A DNA stretch of 64,000 nt from Clostridiales bacterium (GCA_031270945.1 JAISWZ010000132.1:51453-115452); one strand, 5' to 3'; numbered from the stretch's first letter, positions 1 through 8,928 are shown. Numbers and translations are program-made. Notes: generated by a model from the letters alone, not told the origin.

Positions 1-25
1 TAAAACGCAGAAAGGCGTGACACTG

Positions 26-433
26 ATGTCTGACATTGTATCATCAATAAACTCGCTCCCTGGACTTGATCCCTTAACTCCAGGCACCCCGGAAGCGGTA
101 GCGGAAGCGGAGAACGCCCTTGGCTTGAAGTTCTCCGAAGAGTACAAAGAAAGCGTTTACGCGGTCGGAGCGGTATACGCGAATGGCATTGAATTCACAG
201 GGATAGCCAAGTCGGAAACCCGCAATGTCGTTACTGTTACAGAAAAAGAGCGCTTGTACAACCCCCAAGTCCCCATGCACCTCTACGTGGTCGAAAACCC
301 AGGCATGGACAGGATCATCATTTGGCAGGATCAAGCAGGGACGATCTACAAGACCTCTCCCTACCGCGATCCTGTAAAGATAGCGTCATCCCTCAACGAG
401 TATGTGCTGGAGCTGAAGAAGCTGCTGTCGTAG
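26..433 (+). CDS. SMI1/KNR4 (SUKH) family protein, probable immunity protein
   Basis: A 135-residue protein. The segment around residues 25-60 (AEAENALGLKFSEEYKESV) matches the start of the SUKH fold: a helix with alternating acidic and Ala residues, then LGLKFSEEYK. A hydrophobic beta-rich core follows, and the end (IASSLNEYVLELKKLLS) is the usual C-terminal helix. SUKH proteins often neutralise nuclease or deaminase toxins of polymorphic toxin systems; the toxin here cannot be inferred. ATG 26 is preferred to GTG 17 because AAAGG at 11-15 lies about 10 bases upstream of it. The next gene also resembles an immunity family, which supports an immunity role, but no toxin gene is in the window. 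Confidence 0.7.
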   Translation: MSDIVSSINSLPGLDPLTPGTPEAVAEAENALGLKFSEEYKESVYAVGAVYANGIEFTGIAKSETRNVVTVTEKERLYNPQVPMHLYVVENPGMDRIIIWQDQAGTIYKTSPYRDPVKIASSLNEYVLELKKLLS

Positions 434-755
434 TTGGGGAAGTGTTTGCGCTTGGGGATTTCTCTCCTTTGGGTGGGTTTTCCAATATTATAGAAGGGGC
501 TTCGCATGCCTCAGGTCTTATAAAAATGATTCTCCAGTAGCAGCTCCAAAAACGCCTTTAAATCAATGCTTTGTCAAATGGCAGATTTTTATGTTGACCC
601 AAATCGCGCATGGCTTGTACCAGCGAGTGAAAACACTGCACTTTTTTACCAATACGAGTGTGTATTCACAAGCAAAGGCAACGAATTAATGTTACTTTTG
701 TTTTAGCTCGCTCGTATAACAGCCATGCGCGCATTTCAAGGAGACGCCAAGACTC
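434..755. other. Intergenic region, 322 bp
   Basis: No convincing ORF. It holds a possible promoter at 692-720 and the ribosome site AAGGAG at 739-744 for the next gene. Confidence 0.6.
692..720 (+). promoter_or_regulatory. Candidate sigma-A promoter
   Basis: TTACTT, a 17-bp spacer and TATAAC. The start site would be near 727, giving a leader of about 30 bases to ATG 756. The -35 box is weak. Confidence 0.4.
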
Positions 756-1157
756 ATGACTATTGAAGAGAAAGAAGAGTATCAAGCAAAGCGCAGAGAG
801 ATTTACAACCGGATTACAGCCATGTTGGACCGCTATCTCCCGAGAGGCTATAAAAAAGCGGTTCTAGGGTTTTTCTACATCTCCCGGTCGTCTGTGCCTG
901 CAATGAAGCTGTATTTTCAGCCTGAAAACGAGTCGCAGTTCAAGGACTACATATATGCTGAATATCCGGATCAGCTTTCAGAGATTTCTGATTTGTGCGA
1001 AGAGCTTTATTACTTGATGCGAAAAGTTGATGACAAGTGGACGTCTTTCACTTTTGTCAGAATGTCATCGGGGCTGTTTAATGCCAAGTTTGGTTATGAC
1101 CCCATTAGAACTGTGGATCATATGTTTCTGCTTAATTGGAGAAGCAATTACTTCTAA
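756..1157 (+). CDS. DUF600/YezG-like family protein, probable immunity protein
   Basis: A 133-residue soluble protein. It resembles the DUF600 (YezG/staphylococcal tandem hypothetical) family: an N-terminal helix with YNRITAMLDRYLP, a central strand with FYISRSS..MKLYF, a helix with CEELYYLMR, and a C-terminal W-T-x-F-T-F...G-L-F-x-A-K-F-x-Y-D block, which is the most diagnostic part. YezG is the antitoxin of a YeeF/YobL-type LXG toxin in Bacillus, so an immunity role is plausible. AAGGAG at 739-744 supports ATG 756. Its neighbour 0.3 kb upstream is a SUKH protein, as in arrays of orphan immunity genes. Family assignment is by motif reading only. Confidence 0.6.
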   Translation: MTIEEKEEYQAKRREIYNRITAMLDRYLPRGYKKAVLGFFYISRSSVPAMKLYFQPENESQFKDYIYAEYPDQLSEISDLCEELYYLMRKVDDKWTSFTFVRMSSGLFNAKFGYDPIRTVDHMFLLNWRSNYF

Positions 1158-1186
1158 AAAAGCAAGGGCGGTAAAAGAACAGTTGA

Positions 1187-1633
1187 TTGCATGCCTTTTT
1201 TATCAAATCAAGCATCTCTAAAGATCCAAATCAAGCAATAGGGCAATATCAAGCATTCCAATTTGCAGCAAACTCTTTTATCTGGATTTCCAGGCAGGAA
1301 GTGATTAAAACGTCTGAATTATCAGAATTCTTGGATGGCAAAGAAAAAGATAGCGAAGTTAAGGAAACAGAGAATGAGAGCGAGACGAGCGAATCAAAAG
1401 ACAAAGAGGGAGACGTGAAAGCGGAGGCTGAGAAAGAGAGCCTGAAAGAGACTTACAAAGACACGACCGATACAAAAGAGAATTCCGATGGGACTGTTGA
1501 TGAGGACTCTGGCTTTCAAGAGACTGAGCTGGACCAAGAGACATGGCCAAACCAGGAGACCGAGCTGGATCAAGAGACATGGCCAAACCAGGAGACCGAG
1601 CTGGATCAAAGGGCTGAGAGATACAGGGAGTAA
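1187..1633 (+). CDS. Hypothetical acidic low-complexity protein with 12-residue repeats
   Basis: An open frame of 148 codons beginning at TTG 1187, with no clear ribosome site. The first 45 residues look like a folded fragment (QAIGQYQAFQFAANSFIWISR). The rest is very rich in Glu, Asp, Thr and Ser and ends in repeats containing TELDQETWPNQE. The start lies just after the DUF600 stop, so the N-terminal part could be a remnant of another immunity gene fused to low-complexity sequence. Coding status is uncertain and I do not recognise a family. Confidence 0.35.
   Translation: MHAFFIKSSISKDPNQAIGQYQAFQFAANSFIWISRQEVIKTSELSEFLDGKEKDSEVKETENESETSESKDKEGDVKAEAEKESLKETYKDTTDTKENSDGTVDEDSGFQETELDQETWPNQETELDQETWPNQETELDQRAERYRE
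1520..1609 (+). repeat. 36-bp tandem repeat, about 2.5 copies
   Basis: Units at 1520-1555 and 1556-1591 and a partial one at 1592-1609, differing by two or so bases. 36 is a multiple of three, so the repeat adds 12 residues per copy in frame (centre QETWPNQE). Confidence 0.85.
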
Positions 1634-1693
1634 AGGATCTTAAAGAGTTAAGCTTTTTTTGTTTTTTTCGGGCATGCAGGGAGGTGGTGCAAA

Positions 1694-2803
1694 ATGGTCA
1701 TACCAGAAAGCGCAGTTTCTTCACTTGTGAATAGCATGCTAAGGATGGAAAAAAAGGTCAGCATTCCAGGCAACATTGACATTGACGATCTACTCGAGTT
1801 AGCCTTCAAGCGCTGCCCGAAGCTCGACTTCATATACAAGAGCGGATCTTGCAAAACGACGCATGATACAGCGTTCCTGGGGCTTTTGTCTTACAATCAC
1901 CAAAACCTGATTGAGCTGGAGTATGAGCTGCCCTATCCTGAGTTCAAGCTGCCAGACGTTATTGAAGACAATGGAAGCCTTGATATATCAGGGATAATCA
2001 AGACATACAAGCAAAAATACAAGCGGTACCCTTCGCATTTGCCGATTTCCACGCAAGACCCCGCACGGATCCAAGCCACGCTTCAAGGATGCGTCAATCT
2101 GTTCCATAGCGAGTTCCCAGGAATTGAAGAGATAACCAGATTAATAAGCAAGTGCAGCATCATAGTTAACATAGCATACAAAGCGGATCCGGCGCAGATC
2201 TACAACATGGAGATGGCGGCTTCAAGCGAGGCTGACAAGGTAATTCAAATCCTGTTTGGAAAGAGCTTCATTCCGCCTTTCTTAAAGGTGTTCTTGGTTT
2301 TCAGCTATGTGCAGACAAATGTCAAATTTGACTCCATGTATATCGACTGCCTGAAACGCGGGATGAAGAACCTGGACATAGCGCCAGAGCTGCCCTATTG
2401 CGTCTTGGGCTCTTCCGCCAAGCGGGGAATCAGCAAAGGGATAGCGGGAGCGGTATCGCTGCTGTTGAACAAGGCCGTGGTGGAATGCATAACCGTGCAA
2501 GGGCAGGTTCTAATCGAAGGCAGCGAGGATGAATACTACTGGAACATGGTCAAGCTAAACGGGATCTACTATCACCTGGACGCCACCTGGTTTGTGGACG
2601 GCAAAGGCATAAACGTAGCCCGGTACATGTGCGACAGCCACACCTTCTACAAAGAGCACAGATGGTACATAGGCACGCCTGAAGCCTTGGGGCGCACCTA
2701 CAACTATGACTATGTTGAATCGTTTATCGATGAAAACTTTGACAGCCTCATAGCGGCAGGGGTTCCTGAGAAGTATCTAAGGCCGGAAGAGATTTATGAT
2801 TAG
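1694..2803 (+). CDS. Transglutaminase-like fold protein, apparently without the catalytic Cys and His
   Basis: A 369-residue protein with no signal peptide or clear membrane segment. Residues about 235-300 follow the transglutaminase-like/cytokinesis protein pattern: a leader PYCVLGSSAKRGISKGIAGA where GxCxGyA is expected, then YYWNMVKLNGIYYHLDATW where HxWNxVxxxGxWYHvDxTW is expected. The Cys position is Ser (GISKGIA) and the His before W-N is Tyr, while Asp in HLDATW is kept. This suggests a binding or scaffold role, not peptidase or transferase activity. The N-terminal 200 residues are unrecognised. GGAGGTGG at 1680-1687 fits ATG 1694. The next gene starts 15 bases after the stop, so the two are probably cotranscribed. 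Confidence 0.6.
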   Translation: MVIPESAVSSLVNSMLRMEKKVSIPGNIDIDDLLELAFKRCPKLDFIYKSGSCKTTHDTAFLGLLSYNHQNLIELEYELPYPEFKLPDVIEDNGSLDISGIIKTYKQKYKRYPSHLPISTQDPARIQATLQGCVNLFHSEFPGIEEITRLISKCSIIVNIAYKADPAQIYNMEMAASSEADKVIQILFGKSFIPPFLKVFLVFSYVQTNVKFDSMYIDCLKRGMKNLDIAPELPYCVLGSSAKRGISKGIAGAVSLLLNKAVVECITVQGQVLIEGSEDEYYWNMVKLNGIYYHLDATWFVDGKGINVARYMCDSHTFYKEHRWYIGTPEALGRTYNYDYVESFIDENFDSLIAAGVPEKYLRPEEIYD

Positions 2804-2818
2804 TTCTGAGGTGCTATT

Positions 2819-3670
2819 ATGGAAGACATTTATTCCGTCCGAGATTTTGCGAAAAGCCGCTTCACGGTATGTTTCCTGTTGGCAATGCTAGGGCTTTACG
2901 GGCTATACTCAACCAGCATTCCCGCAATAAGGTTTAGCGATGAATTGTACCTTGCGTTTTTTGGCGACATGGATCTAGTCAAGCTGCTCTCGCTCATATG
3001 GCTGATGATGTTCTTGTCGCCCGTGCTTGCTGGAAACAGCCATGTATCTCATGTTATCGGGGGAGCAGCCATCGCCGCAAGCATTCTTATGTTCTTCTTT
3101 TTCAGGGAAACAGCTTTTACAATAAACAACTATCTGCTCTCTGCGCTTCTTCTTTACTTTGGCTTATACATTCTGGAGAACTCCAACTATTTCGAGCCTG
3201 ATGATGATTTCAACCCAATAAAGATCGCTGCCTGTTTCATCGTATCCAGAATGTCCATAGGCTGCCTTATGATTAGTCTAGGCGTAATTGGCATGGTCTA
3301 CGAGTATCCGTCATTTGAGGATTTATTGTTGATTACCAATAAACTTGATGGAGACTTTGTGATTCTCCAAGCATTAATTATTATCGGTTCTTTGACTCTA
3401 TTTGCCAGCAGAAAACTGATAGGCGTATTGCATGCCATTCCAAGCCTTTTGATTTTTGCCGCGATAGCGCTTCAAGTTCCGGCCATTGTCCTTTACTTTA
3501 AAGACCAGAAAGAATTTATTGGCTTGTACTACTCCGATTTGGCGTCCAAATGGGTATTTATCGTTGCTATTCTTGCGTATGGAATTGCGGGTTACATAAC
3601 TTTGAAAAGTTGCGCGCTATGGGATAAATTCTCAGCATGGGTTAAATCGTCAAGAGACGCAGATTCTTAG
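2819..3670 (+). CDS. Multi-pass membrane protein of unknown function
   Basis: A 283-residue protein with seven or eight hydrophobic segments (about residues 15-35, 50-70, 75-95, 100-120, 135-160, 180-200, 205-225 and 240-265) and charged cytosolic ends (MEDIYSVRDFAKSR; SAWVKSSRDADS). It contains no motif I recognise. GAGGTG at 2808-2813 is its ribosome site, and it lies 15 bases behind the transglutaminase-like gene, so the pair probably forms one transcription unit. Confidence 0.65.
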   Translation: MEDIYSVRDFAKSRFTVCFLLAMLGLYGLYSTSIPAIRFSDELYLAFFGDMDLVKLLSLIWLMMFLSPVLAGNSHVSHVIGGAAIAASILMFFFFRETAFTINNYLLSALLLYFGLYILENSNYFEPDDDFNPIKIAACFIVSRMSIGCLMISLGVIGMVYEYPSFEDLLLITNKLDGDFVILQALIIIGSLTLFASRKLIGVLHAIPSLLIFAAIALQVPAIVLYFKDQKEFIGLYYSDLASKWVFIVAILAYGIAGYITLKSCALWDKFSAWVKSSRDADS

Positions 3671-3684
3671 AAAAGAGCAACTGC

Positions 3685-3719
3685 GCTCGCAAGCGAAAAC
3701 TAAGGTTTCGCTTGCGAGC
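3685..3719. terminator. Hairpin between convergent genes
   Basis: A 14-bp stem (GCTCGCAAGCGAAA and its complement) with a 7-base loop, between the stops at 3670 and 3723. It has no good U-tract on either strand, so termination is likely but not certain. Confidence 0.55.
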
Positions 3720-3722
3720 AGT

Positions 3723-5450
3723 CTACCTAATCAGAGGGATTGGGGTACCAAAAATTTCGCTTCCCCTAAATTCCATGGTCGAATTTGCTAATCGTTCCTG
3801 CTCCTCCAAAAGCTCAGTGTCATCATCTATCACATCTCTAAAGTCATCCTCATACTCTGGCTGGATATACTCTCCGCAAGGGCCCAATTGCTCAAAATTT
3901 TCGTCTCGCATTCTTTTTAGCGCAACAGGCAACATTGCAATTAAGCACAAGGGTATTTCCAGGACATTGCTTCCAGGCGTCCATTCAAATTTGTTAGCCA
4001 GTTTCACTAAATACCTGAACTTGCCGCTTTTTAGCCATTTGTCACTCAAACTAGCGTTCTCAATCGAAGGTGTGATACAAAAAGCGATTCGCACAGACTT
4101 CTGAGTGGATATAAAAAAATCGACTTTGCTTTTTTCACCATCAGCTTCACAGCAACAGACTCTGCCTAATTGATATTTTTTAACGATATCAGCCAAGGCA
4201 TTAAATACAAAGTTTTCTGTTGCGAATTCGCGATACTTCTCGAAAAGATCGTCCTTTTCAGCTCTATCTTCCCTATCAAAAGCCATCTCCGGATTGTCTG
4301 CCAATATAGGCAATATCCTGTCCCCCAGATATTGAAGCAACCCCAAATTCCCAAATGCGTATTTCACATGACTGGCCTTAAAATCCAGATCCCAAACCCT
4401 TACGGTTCTTATGATCTTGCAAGCTTCCATCCACAAGACAATCGTGCTGTAGTCATCCCCAAACCTATTTTTCATGCAGCCTTTATCCTGATTCTCAATA
4501 ACAATCGCTTGCGCTCTGGCTAAAAGGCTTTCTTTGCTTAACCCTTTGACAATGCAGTCGACTATCGTCACAACTATCGTTTCCCAAAGCGAATACTCAT
4601 TCATTTGGTCAAAGAGGTTTGTCTTGCCTCCAACCTCGCTAATGTCTCCAGTCCTTTTAGCCATTTCCAGAACACATTTAATGGCGTCCAGATCTCTAAA
4701 TCCTATGCACCGCTTCTCGGAGTCACCTGCCAAAAAGGCCGCCAAGGCTCTCGGATAGCCTCCAAGCGTTATGTAAGCGCGAAGTTCACCTGAAAGCTCT
4801 ATTAGTTTTTGGTTTTGATCAACGCCTTCGCCTCTTTCAGGCAGAAAGCAGTCCAATCCGCCAACCTCTTTACATGCAGGCGAAGCTTTGAGAAATTCCC
4901 GGTAAGACACGGGTTCCAAGTCATAAGCGACAATGTCGCCGGCAGAACTCCAGCGATCTTTGGAATAGAATATGTCTCCAAAATAGGCGGTGGAGAAAGC
5001 GACCTTCACGTTAAGGCCTCTGACTATTTGCCGTCTTCTGATAAAAGTATCCGGTGATTCTTGGACTCCATCAATTATTAGCATCCTGTCGGGTTGGTCT
5101 ATAAAATCAGGGAACATTTCTCGAATCACAGCAAACGCGTACCGCTTGTCATAATCAGGAATCGAATTGGGGTAACAATGAGAAAACGCCTCTTTCAGCT
5201 TTGACTCGAACTCCGCTCTAATGTTGAGATCTTCCAGGTTAAGATAGTAATAGCCTTTGTAAAAGTCCTTTCCGAACTTGGACAAGAGCGCGGTTTTCCC
5301 AGACTGGCTTGCCCCTTGCAGCCAGATGCCCAAATTTAGGCTTGATGGCCAAGCGGGAGGCATATGCAAAGACTTTAGCTCTTCTACCAAGTCTCGGTCT
5401 ATCCAAGTGAGTGCGCTAGAATGCGAGCCATCCAGATTGCTTTGATTCAT
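3723..5450 (-). CDS. AAA-family ATPase with C-terminal DUF4143 domain
   Basis: A 575-residue protein of the AAA_14/DUF4143 type. The P-loop is GASQSGKT at residues 46-53. The Walker B position reads RMLIIDGVQES (Asp126), where family members usually have DE, so the catalytic Glu is replaced by Gly. Next come the family's LEPVSYREFL element, a GGYPRAL segment, and a DUF4143 C-terminus with YAFGNLGLLQYL, ENFVFNAL and GEKSKVDFFIS, the degenerate nuclease-like fold. Function is unknown for this family. AGGAGA precedes ATG 5450. It stands alone, convergent with the membrane protein gene. Hydrolysis may be impaired if Gly127 is truly at the Walker B Glu position. Confidence 0.75.
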   Translation of the reverse strand: MNQSNLDGSHSSALTWIDRDLVEELKSLHMPPAWPSSLNLGIWLQGASQSGKTALLSKFGKDFYKGYYYLNLEDLNIRAEFESKLKEAFSHCYPNSIPDYDKRYAFAVIREMFPDFIDQPDRMLIIDGVQESPDTFIRRRQIVRGLNVKVAFSTAYFGDIFYSKDRWSSAGDIVAYDLEPVSYREFLKASPACKEVGGLDCFLPERGEGVDQNQKLIELSGELRAYITLGGYPRALAAFLAGDSEKRCIGFRDLDAIKCVLEMAKRTGDISEVGGKTNLFDQMNEYSLWETIVVTIVDCIVKGLSKESLLARAQAIVIENQDKGCMKNRFGDDYSTIVLWMEACKIIRTVRVWDLDFKASHVKYAFGNLGLLQYLGDRILPILADNPEMAFDREDRAEKDDLFEKYREFATENFVFNALADIVKKYQLGRVCCCEADGEKSKVDFFISTQKSVRIAFCITPSIENASLSDKWLKSGKFRYLVKLANKFEWTPGSNVLEIPLCLIAMLPVALKRMRDENFEQLGPCGEYIQPEYEDDFRDVIDDDTELLEEQERLANSTMEFRGSEIFGTPIPLIR

Positions 5451-6248
5451 GCTTCATTTCTCCTATGTCAGTTGATTTTTGTCATTTTTAGAATACACCT
5501 ATTCTATAATCCTGTCAACGCAACTGCGTTCATCAAGAGCCAGGGCGGATTGTCTTGGCTCTTTCTTGGCCTTCCAAATCAAAGCCAGAGTTGGGTGCAA
5601 GGCAACATATAGCCTCGCAGCAACAATCTCTTCAATCCTTTGGCTCTGTTAAAAGGCAGGGCTATGTGCAGATAGCGGCTTGAAGCTCCCAGCCTGCATC
5701 ATGAAAGCGCCGCCCAAGGTCAGGGCTACGCCCTGGCGATCTGAAACTCTTGCCTTCGATTCCGTCCAAGAGCAGGGTTTCGCCCTTGAATGCCAGCAAG
5801 ATCCGCTCATCCACTCGTGCTACGCAACCAGCGCATCAAGGCACGGGTGCCCCCACGGCAAAGTAGCTTTTTGGGAAATCTACGCACCGCACTGCATCCT
5901 TCGCCCGCCCTGATTGTCGTTCAGTCTGAGCAAGATTTTTGGAGCCTGAAAGCCATGCTGTCCTACCGGACGGATCAGTGTACCACAGCTCAGTTGCATG
6001 GGCTCCGGCAGCGCATTCGGAACCATAGTCCTACAACCGCGCTGAGCTCTTTACTTTTAGGTCAAAATATGTTATTATAATTGCATACTGATTTCACAGC
6101 CAATAAAAAGGTTTCCTCTCAACTTTAAAGTCGAAATGCCACAAGTGTTATCCAACCAAGCGGCAAGCCATCCTCACTATCGCACCAGAAAAATGAACTT
6201 CTCCAGTGCATTGAAGCTTGAAGCCGCTTATCAATCGGAGGTGAAGAT
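5451..6248. other. Intergenic region, about 0.8 kb
   Basis: No supported gene. It contains one copy of a 69-bp repeat (5536-5604), a TATAAT-like box near 6074-6079 with a poorly spaced -35, and the ribosome site GGAGGTG at 6238-6243 for the next gene. Confidence 0.6.
5536..5604 (+). repeat. 69-bp repeat containing a terminator-like hairpin, copy 1
   Basis: 66 of 69 bases match 8512-8580. The hairpin AGAGCCAGGGCG...TTGGCTCT is partly mispaired here, so this copy looks like a decaying duplicate of the terminator at 8512. Confidence 0.85.
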
Positions 6249-8327
6249 TTGTCTGTTTTTCTTGCAAGCAAAATCGCAGCTGTCTTTGTTTTGCTCTCCA
6301 CAATCTTGGCGCAAGCCCAAGCGCCGAAATCTTGGGAAGAGATTTACAAGGAGTTCATGTTGAGTGCGCCATCATCACGCGCAATGCTTTATGACATTGA
6401 CGCAGATGGAACTCCTGAGCTGGTGTCCCGTTCTCCCAAGCTGGCCGTACATGCCATCGAGGGCGGAAAGGCAGTCAAAAAGGCCTCCTTTGAAGAGGCT
6501 GGGTACTCTTTTGCCTTGCCAGCTGACAGCGCAGAGACCGGGCTGTATATTTTGTCAGCCAACTTGGACAAGCACAACTGCGTGATATCTAAGATAAACT
6601 CGGACTTCAAGATCGAGGAAGTCGGGTTGATTGAATGGAATGCCGACTTCAACTTTTCAACGGGAATACCTTTAGCAGAGACATTCTTCCTAAACGGGAA
6701 ATCGGTCTCAGAGAACGAGTTCAGGGAGCAATCTCCTGTAGGAGACGCGCTTTCCATGCCGTTTGTCAAGAGCGCAGACGCAGATGCAACCAGCCACGCC
6801 ATCGAGGCTCTGATCAACTCGTACCCGAACCAAGGGGGCAACCCTGAGTTCTACTACAGTTACATGCAAGGCCAAGGAATGACTTATACAGGCATGCACA
6901 CGGATTACCCCAACCGAAGATTTGACACATTCCCGTTTCCAAATCTGAACCCCTTAAGCCTCCCAGAAAACTGCCTCCTTATGATAGACGGCACTCTTGT
7001 TCCTGAGGCAGGGCTTCTAACTTCAGGGGGAGAGCGGTATATCCCGATTAGCGTGGCTGAAAAGAAGTTGCCTTCATTTAAGGGCAACCTCAAGACAACA
7101 AGCATAGCTGGCAAAGATTATGTTGCCGCAAGCAGCCTGACCAGTCTTGTCTCTGGCTCAGACGTGAGCGACGCTTACGGTTCTCTCAAGATCCTAGCGA
7201 TAGAATCTAAGAGCTTTAGCAGGAATTACTCAAAAGACTACGCTCTGGACATTTTGAGCAAAACCCGCAAAGCTGATATTGAGGCTGAGCAAAAACAGTT
7301 TCAAGAGCAAAACGGCCGCATCGATGAAAAACTGGAAAATGCGCGAACGCTTGAAATAAAGGCCGGGGCGGATCTAGGAAGGTACTATGTCTTCAGCATT
7401 CCTGGGACCTCCGCAACTTACCTCTTCAACTCGATTACAGGAGCGATTTATGGAGAGTCGCTTTACTGCGTCGCAAGCGCAATCCCTGGATTAGGCGACC
7501 TAGGCTTGCGAAGCGTAAGCAAACAAAGCTCTCTTAACCTCGGAGGAATGGCGGTCACGCCAAACGCCAAGCCTCTTCAAATCCGCTACGCGAACGGAAC
7601 TCTTGAACAGTTTTCTGGCGAGTTCATTGGGCTTTTTCTCAATGGCAACATAGTTAAAAACGCAAATGTTGTCATTGAAAATGATCGCTGTCTCGTTCCC
7701 CTTAGGCTTATATCAGAATCCTTGGGCGCAACTGTGGAGTGGGACGAAAAAAGCCGTGAGGTGGCCATCAAGGATGGGGATCATGTTATAAGGCTAATAA
7801 TTGGCAACCTTAGCCCTACTCTTGACGGACAAGAGATAAAGATCGATGTGGCGCCAAAGATCATAGGCGGTTACACCTATGTACCGTTGCGGTTCATCTC
7901 TGAGTCTCTTGGCTGTGACGTGGCTTGGTCAGACGGTTCTGACACCTGGCCCAGGTATATGCTGGGCATAAGGCACGCAATGATCAGCCGAATCGAGAAT
8001 CCTTATAACACAACGAAAGAAAACGCCCTGGAAGACGCGAAATACGAGCTTACTTACGGTTACGGCGCAAAATACGAGATATACTTTCAAGACCTTTTTG
8101 AGTTGCCAAGCTCCCCGACCCAGGAAGAGAAAATCCGGCACATGATAACCAACCTAAGCTATATTAACGAAAATGACAGATTCTTTGCTTTTGATGTCGG
8201 CAACGGACGCCAAGTCTGGATTGACAAGCTCAGAGCAATGGATCCGTTGATATGGAAAAATGGAGAGGTTCAAACCTTTACCGTATTTTATAAGGGCTCC
8301 AAAGAAGCCATGGATATATTTGATTAG
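6249..8327 (+). CDS. Secreted protein with copper amine oxidase N-terminal (stalk) domains
   Basis: 692 residues from TTG 6249, placed by GGAGGTG six bases upstream. Residues 1-25 are a signal peptide ending AQAQA. The middle is unrecognised, with a Lys/Glu helical stretch near 360-385. Residues about 450-570 hold two stalk units, each with the hallmark VPLRLISESLGATVEWDEKSREV or VPLRFISESLGCDVAWSDG. This Cu_amine_oxidN1 domain is common in cell-surface proteins of Bacillota and carries no oxidase activity by itself. The last 120 residues are charged and rich in Tyr and Phe. A surface or cell-wall role is inferred. Its TAG stop directly touches a mobile element. Confidence 0.8.
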   Translation: MSVFLASKIAAVFVLLSTILAQAQAPKSWEEIYKEFMLSAPSSRAMLYDIDADGTPELVSRSPKLAVHAIEGGKAVKKASFEEAGYSFALPADSAETGLYILSANLDKHNCVISKINSDFKIEEVGLIEWNADFNFSTGIPLAETFFLNGKSVSENEFREQSPVGDALSMPFVKSADADATSHAIEALINSYPNQGGNPEFYYSYMQGQGMTYTGMHTDYPNRRFDTFPFPNLNPLSLPENCLLMIDGTLVPEAGLLTSGGERYIPISVAEKKLPSFKGNLKTTSIAGKDYVAASSLTSLVSGSDVSDAYGSLKILAIESKSFSRNYSKDYALDILSKTRKADIEAEQKQFQEQNGRIDEKLENARTLEIKAGADLGRYYVFSIPGTSATYLFNSITGAIYGESLYCVASAIPGLGDLGLRSVSKQSSLNLGGMAVTPNAKPLQIRYANGTLEQFSGEFIGLFLNGNIVKNANVVIENDRCLVPLRLISESLGATVEWDEKSREVAIKDGDHVIRLIIGNLSPTLDGQEIKIDVAPKIIGGYTYVPLRFISESLGCDVAWSDGSDTWPRYMLGIRHAMISRIENPYNTTKENALEDAKYELTYGYGAKYEIYFQDLFELPSSPTQEEKIRHMITNLSYINENDRFFAFDVGNGRQVWIDKLRAMDPLIWKNGEVQTFTVFYKGSKEAMDIFD

Positions 8328-8456
8328 GAGCATATCCCAAAATCATATCCGAGGTGCCGTAAAAGTCCGGATGTTTGCTCGCAGAAGCCCAAGCAAACTA
8401 GTTGAAGCATTCGCCAGGACTTTTACGGCACCAATACGGAATTTTGGGATATGCAC
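8328..8456. mobile_element. MITE-like element, family 1 (copy a)
   Basis: Terminal inverted repeats GAGCATATCCCAAAAT and its complement, with a large internal dyad (GTGCCGTAAAAGTCC near the left end and its complement near the right). The flanking triplet TAG is on both sides, the left one being the stop codon of the preceding gene. Length is about 129 bp. No ORF. Confidence 0.85.
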
Positions 8457-8471
8457 TAGGTAAGCAAATAT

Positions 8472-8503
8472 ATCAGTAAATAAATAAATAAATAAATAAA
8501 TAA
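8472..8503 (+). repeat. (TAAA)n tetranucleotide array
   Basis: About eight TAAA units just downstream of a coding region and upstream of a terminator. TAA occurs in all three frames. A similar but longer array is at 22163-22250. Confidence 0.9.
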
Positions 8504-8511
8504 GAGCGGCA

Positions 8512-8543
8512 AGAGCCAGGGCGGATCGCCTTGGCTCTTTCTT
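8512..8543 (+). terminator. Rho-independent terminator (in 69-bp repeat, copy 2)
   Basis: Stem AGAGCCAGGGCG/CGCCTTGGCTCT with one G-U pair, loop GAT, then TTTCTT. Ends the transcript of the stalk protein. The repeat continues to 8580 and matches 5536-5604. Confidence 0.75.
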
Positions 8544-8580
8544 GGCCTTCCAAATCAAAGCCAGAGTTGGGCGCAAGGCA

Positions 8581-8928
8581 TCAAGCGCCCTTGGATCGCC
8601 GTATCATATTACATTTTTGTATCTATTCAGTCGCTCGTACGAGCAAGCATTCTCATATCGCCCAATCATGTTGATTTTCGGCCCGTTATGGCAATTATTA
8701 AATAAATTTCCCCTTTATTATAGCTGTCGGCATGAAACAATAAGCGTTTCTCCATCGTCTCTTATATAAGCGGACTACGCCCTTGCAGTCCGCCAGGCAA
8801 GCGGGCAAAGCCCGGGCAGTTGCGGCCTTTTGCGCTATCCTGAAGCTCAGCCTTCATGGACAGAATCCCGCAGCTGTGATAAAATTAGAGAAAGTTAAAG
8901 CTGGCGAACGCTTTGCTCATAATCCAAA
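8581..8928. other. Intergenic region, about 350 bp
   Basis: No supported gene. It includes scattered AT-rich stretches that may hold the promoter of the next gene, but I cannot fix one. Confidence 0.5.
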
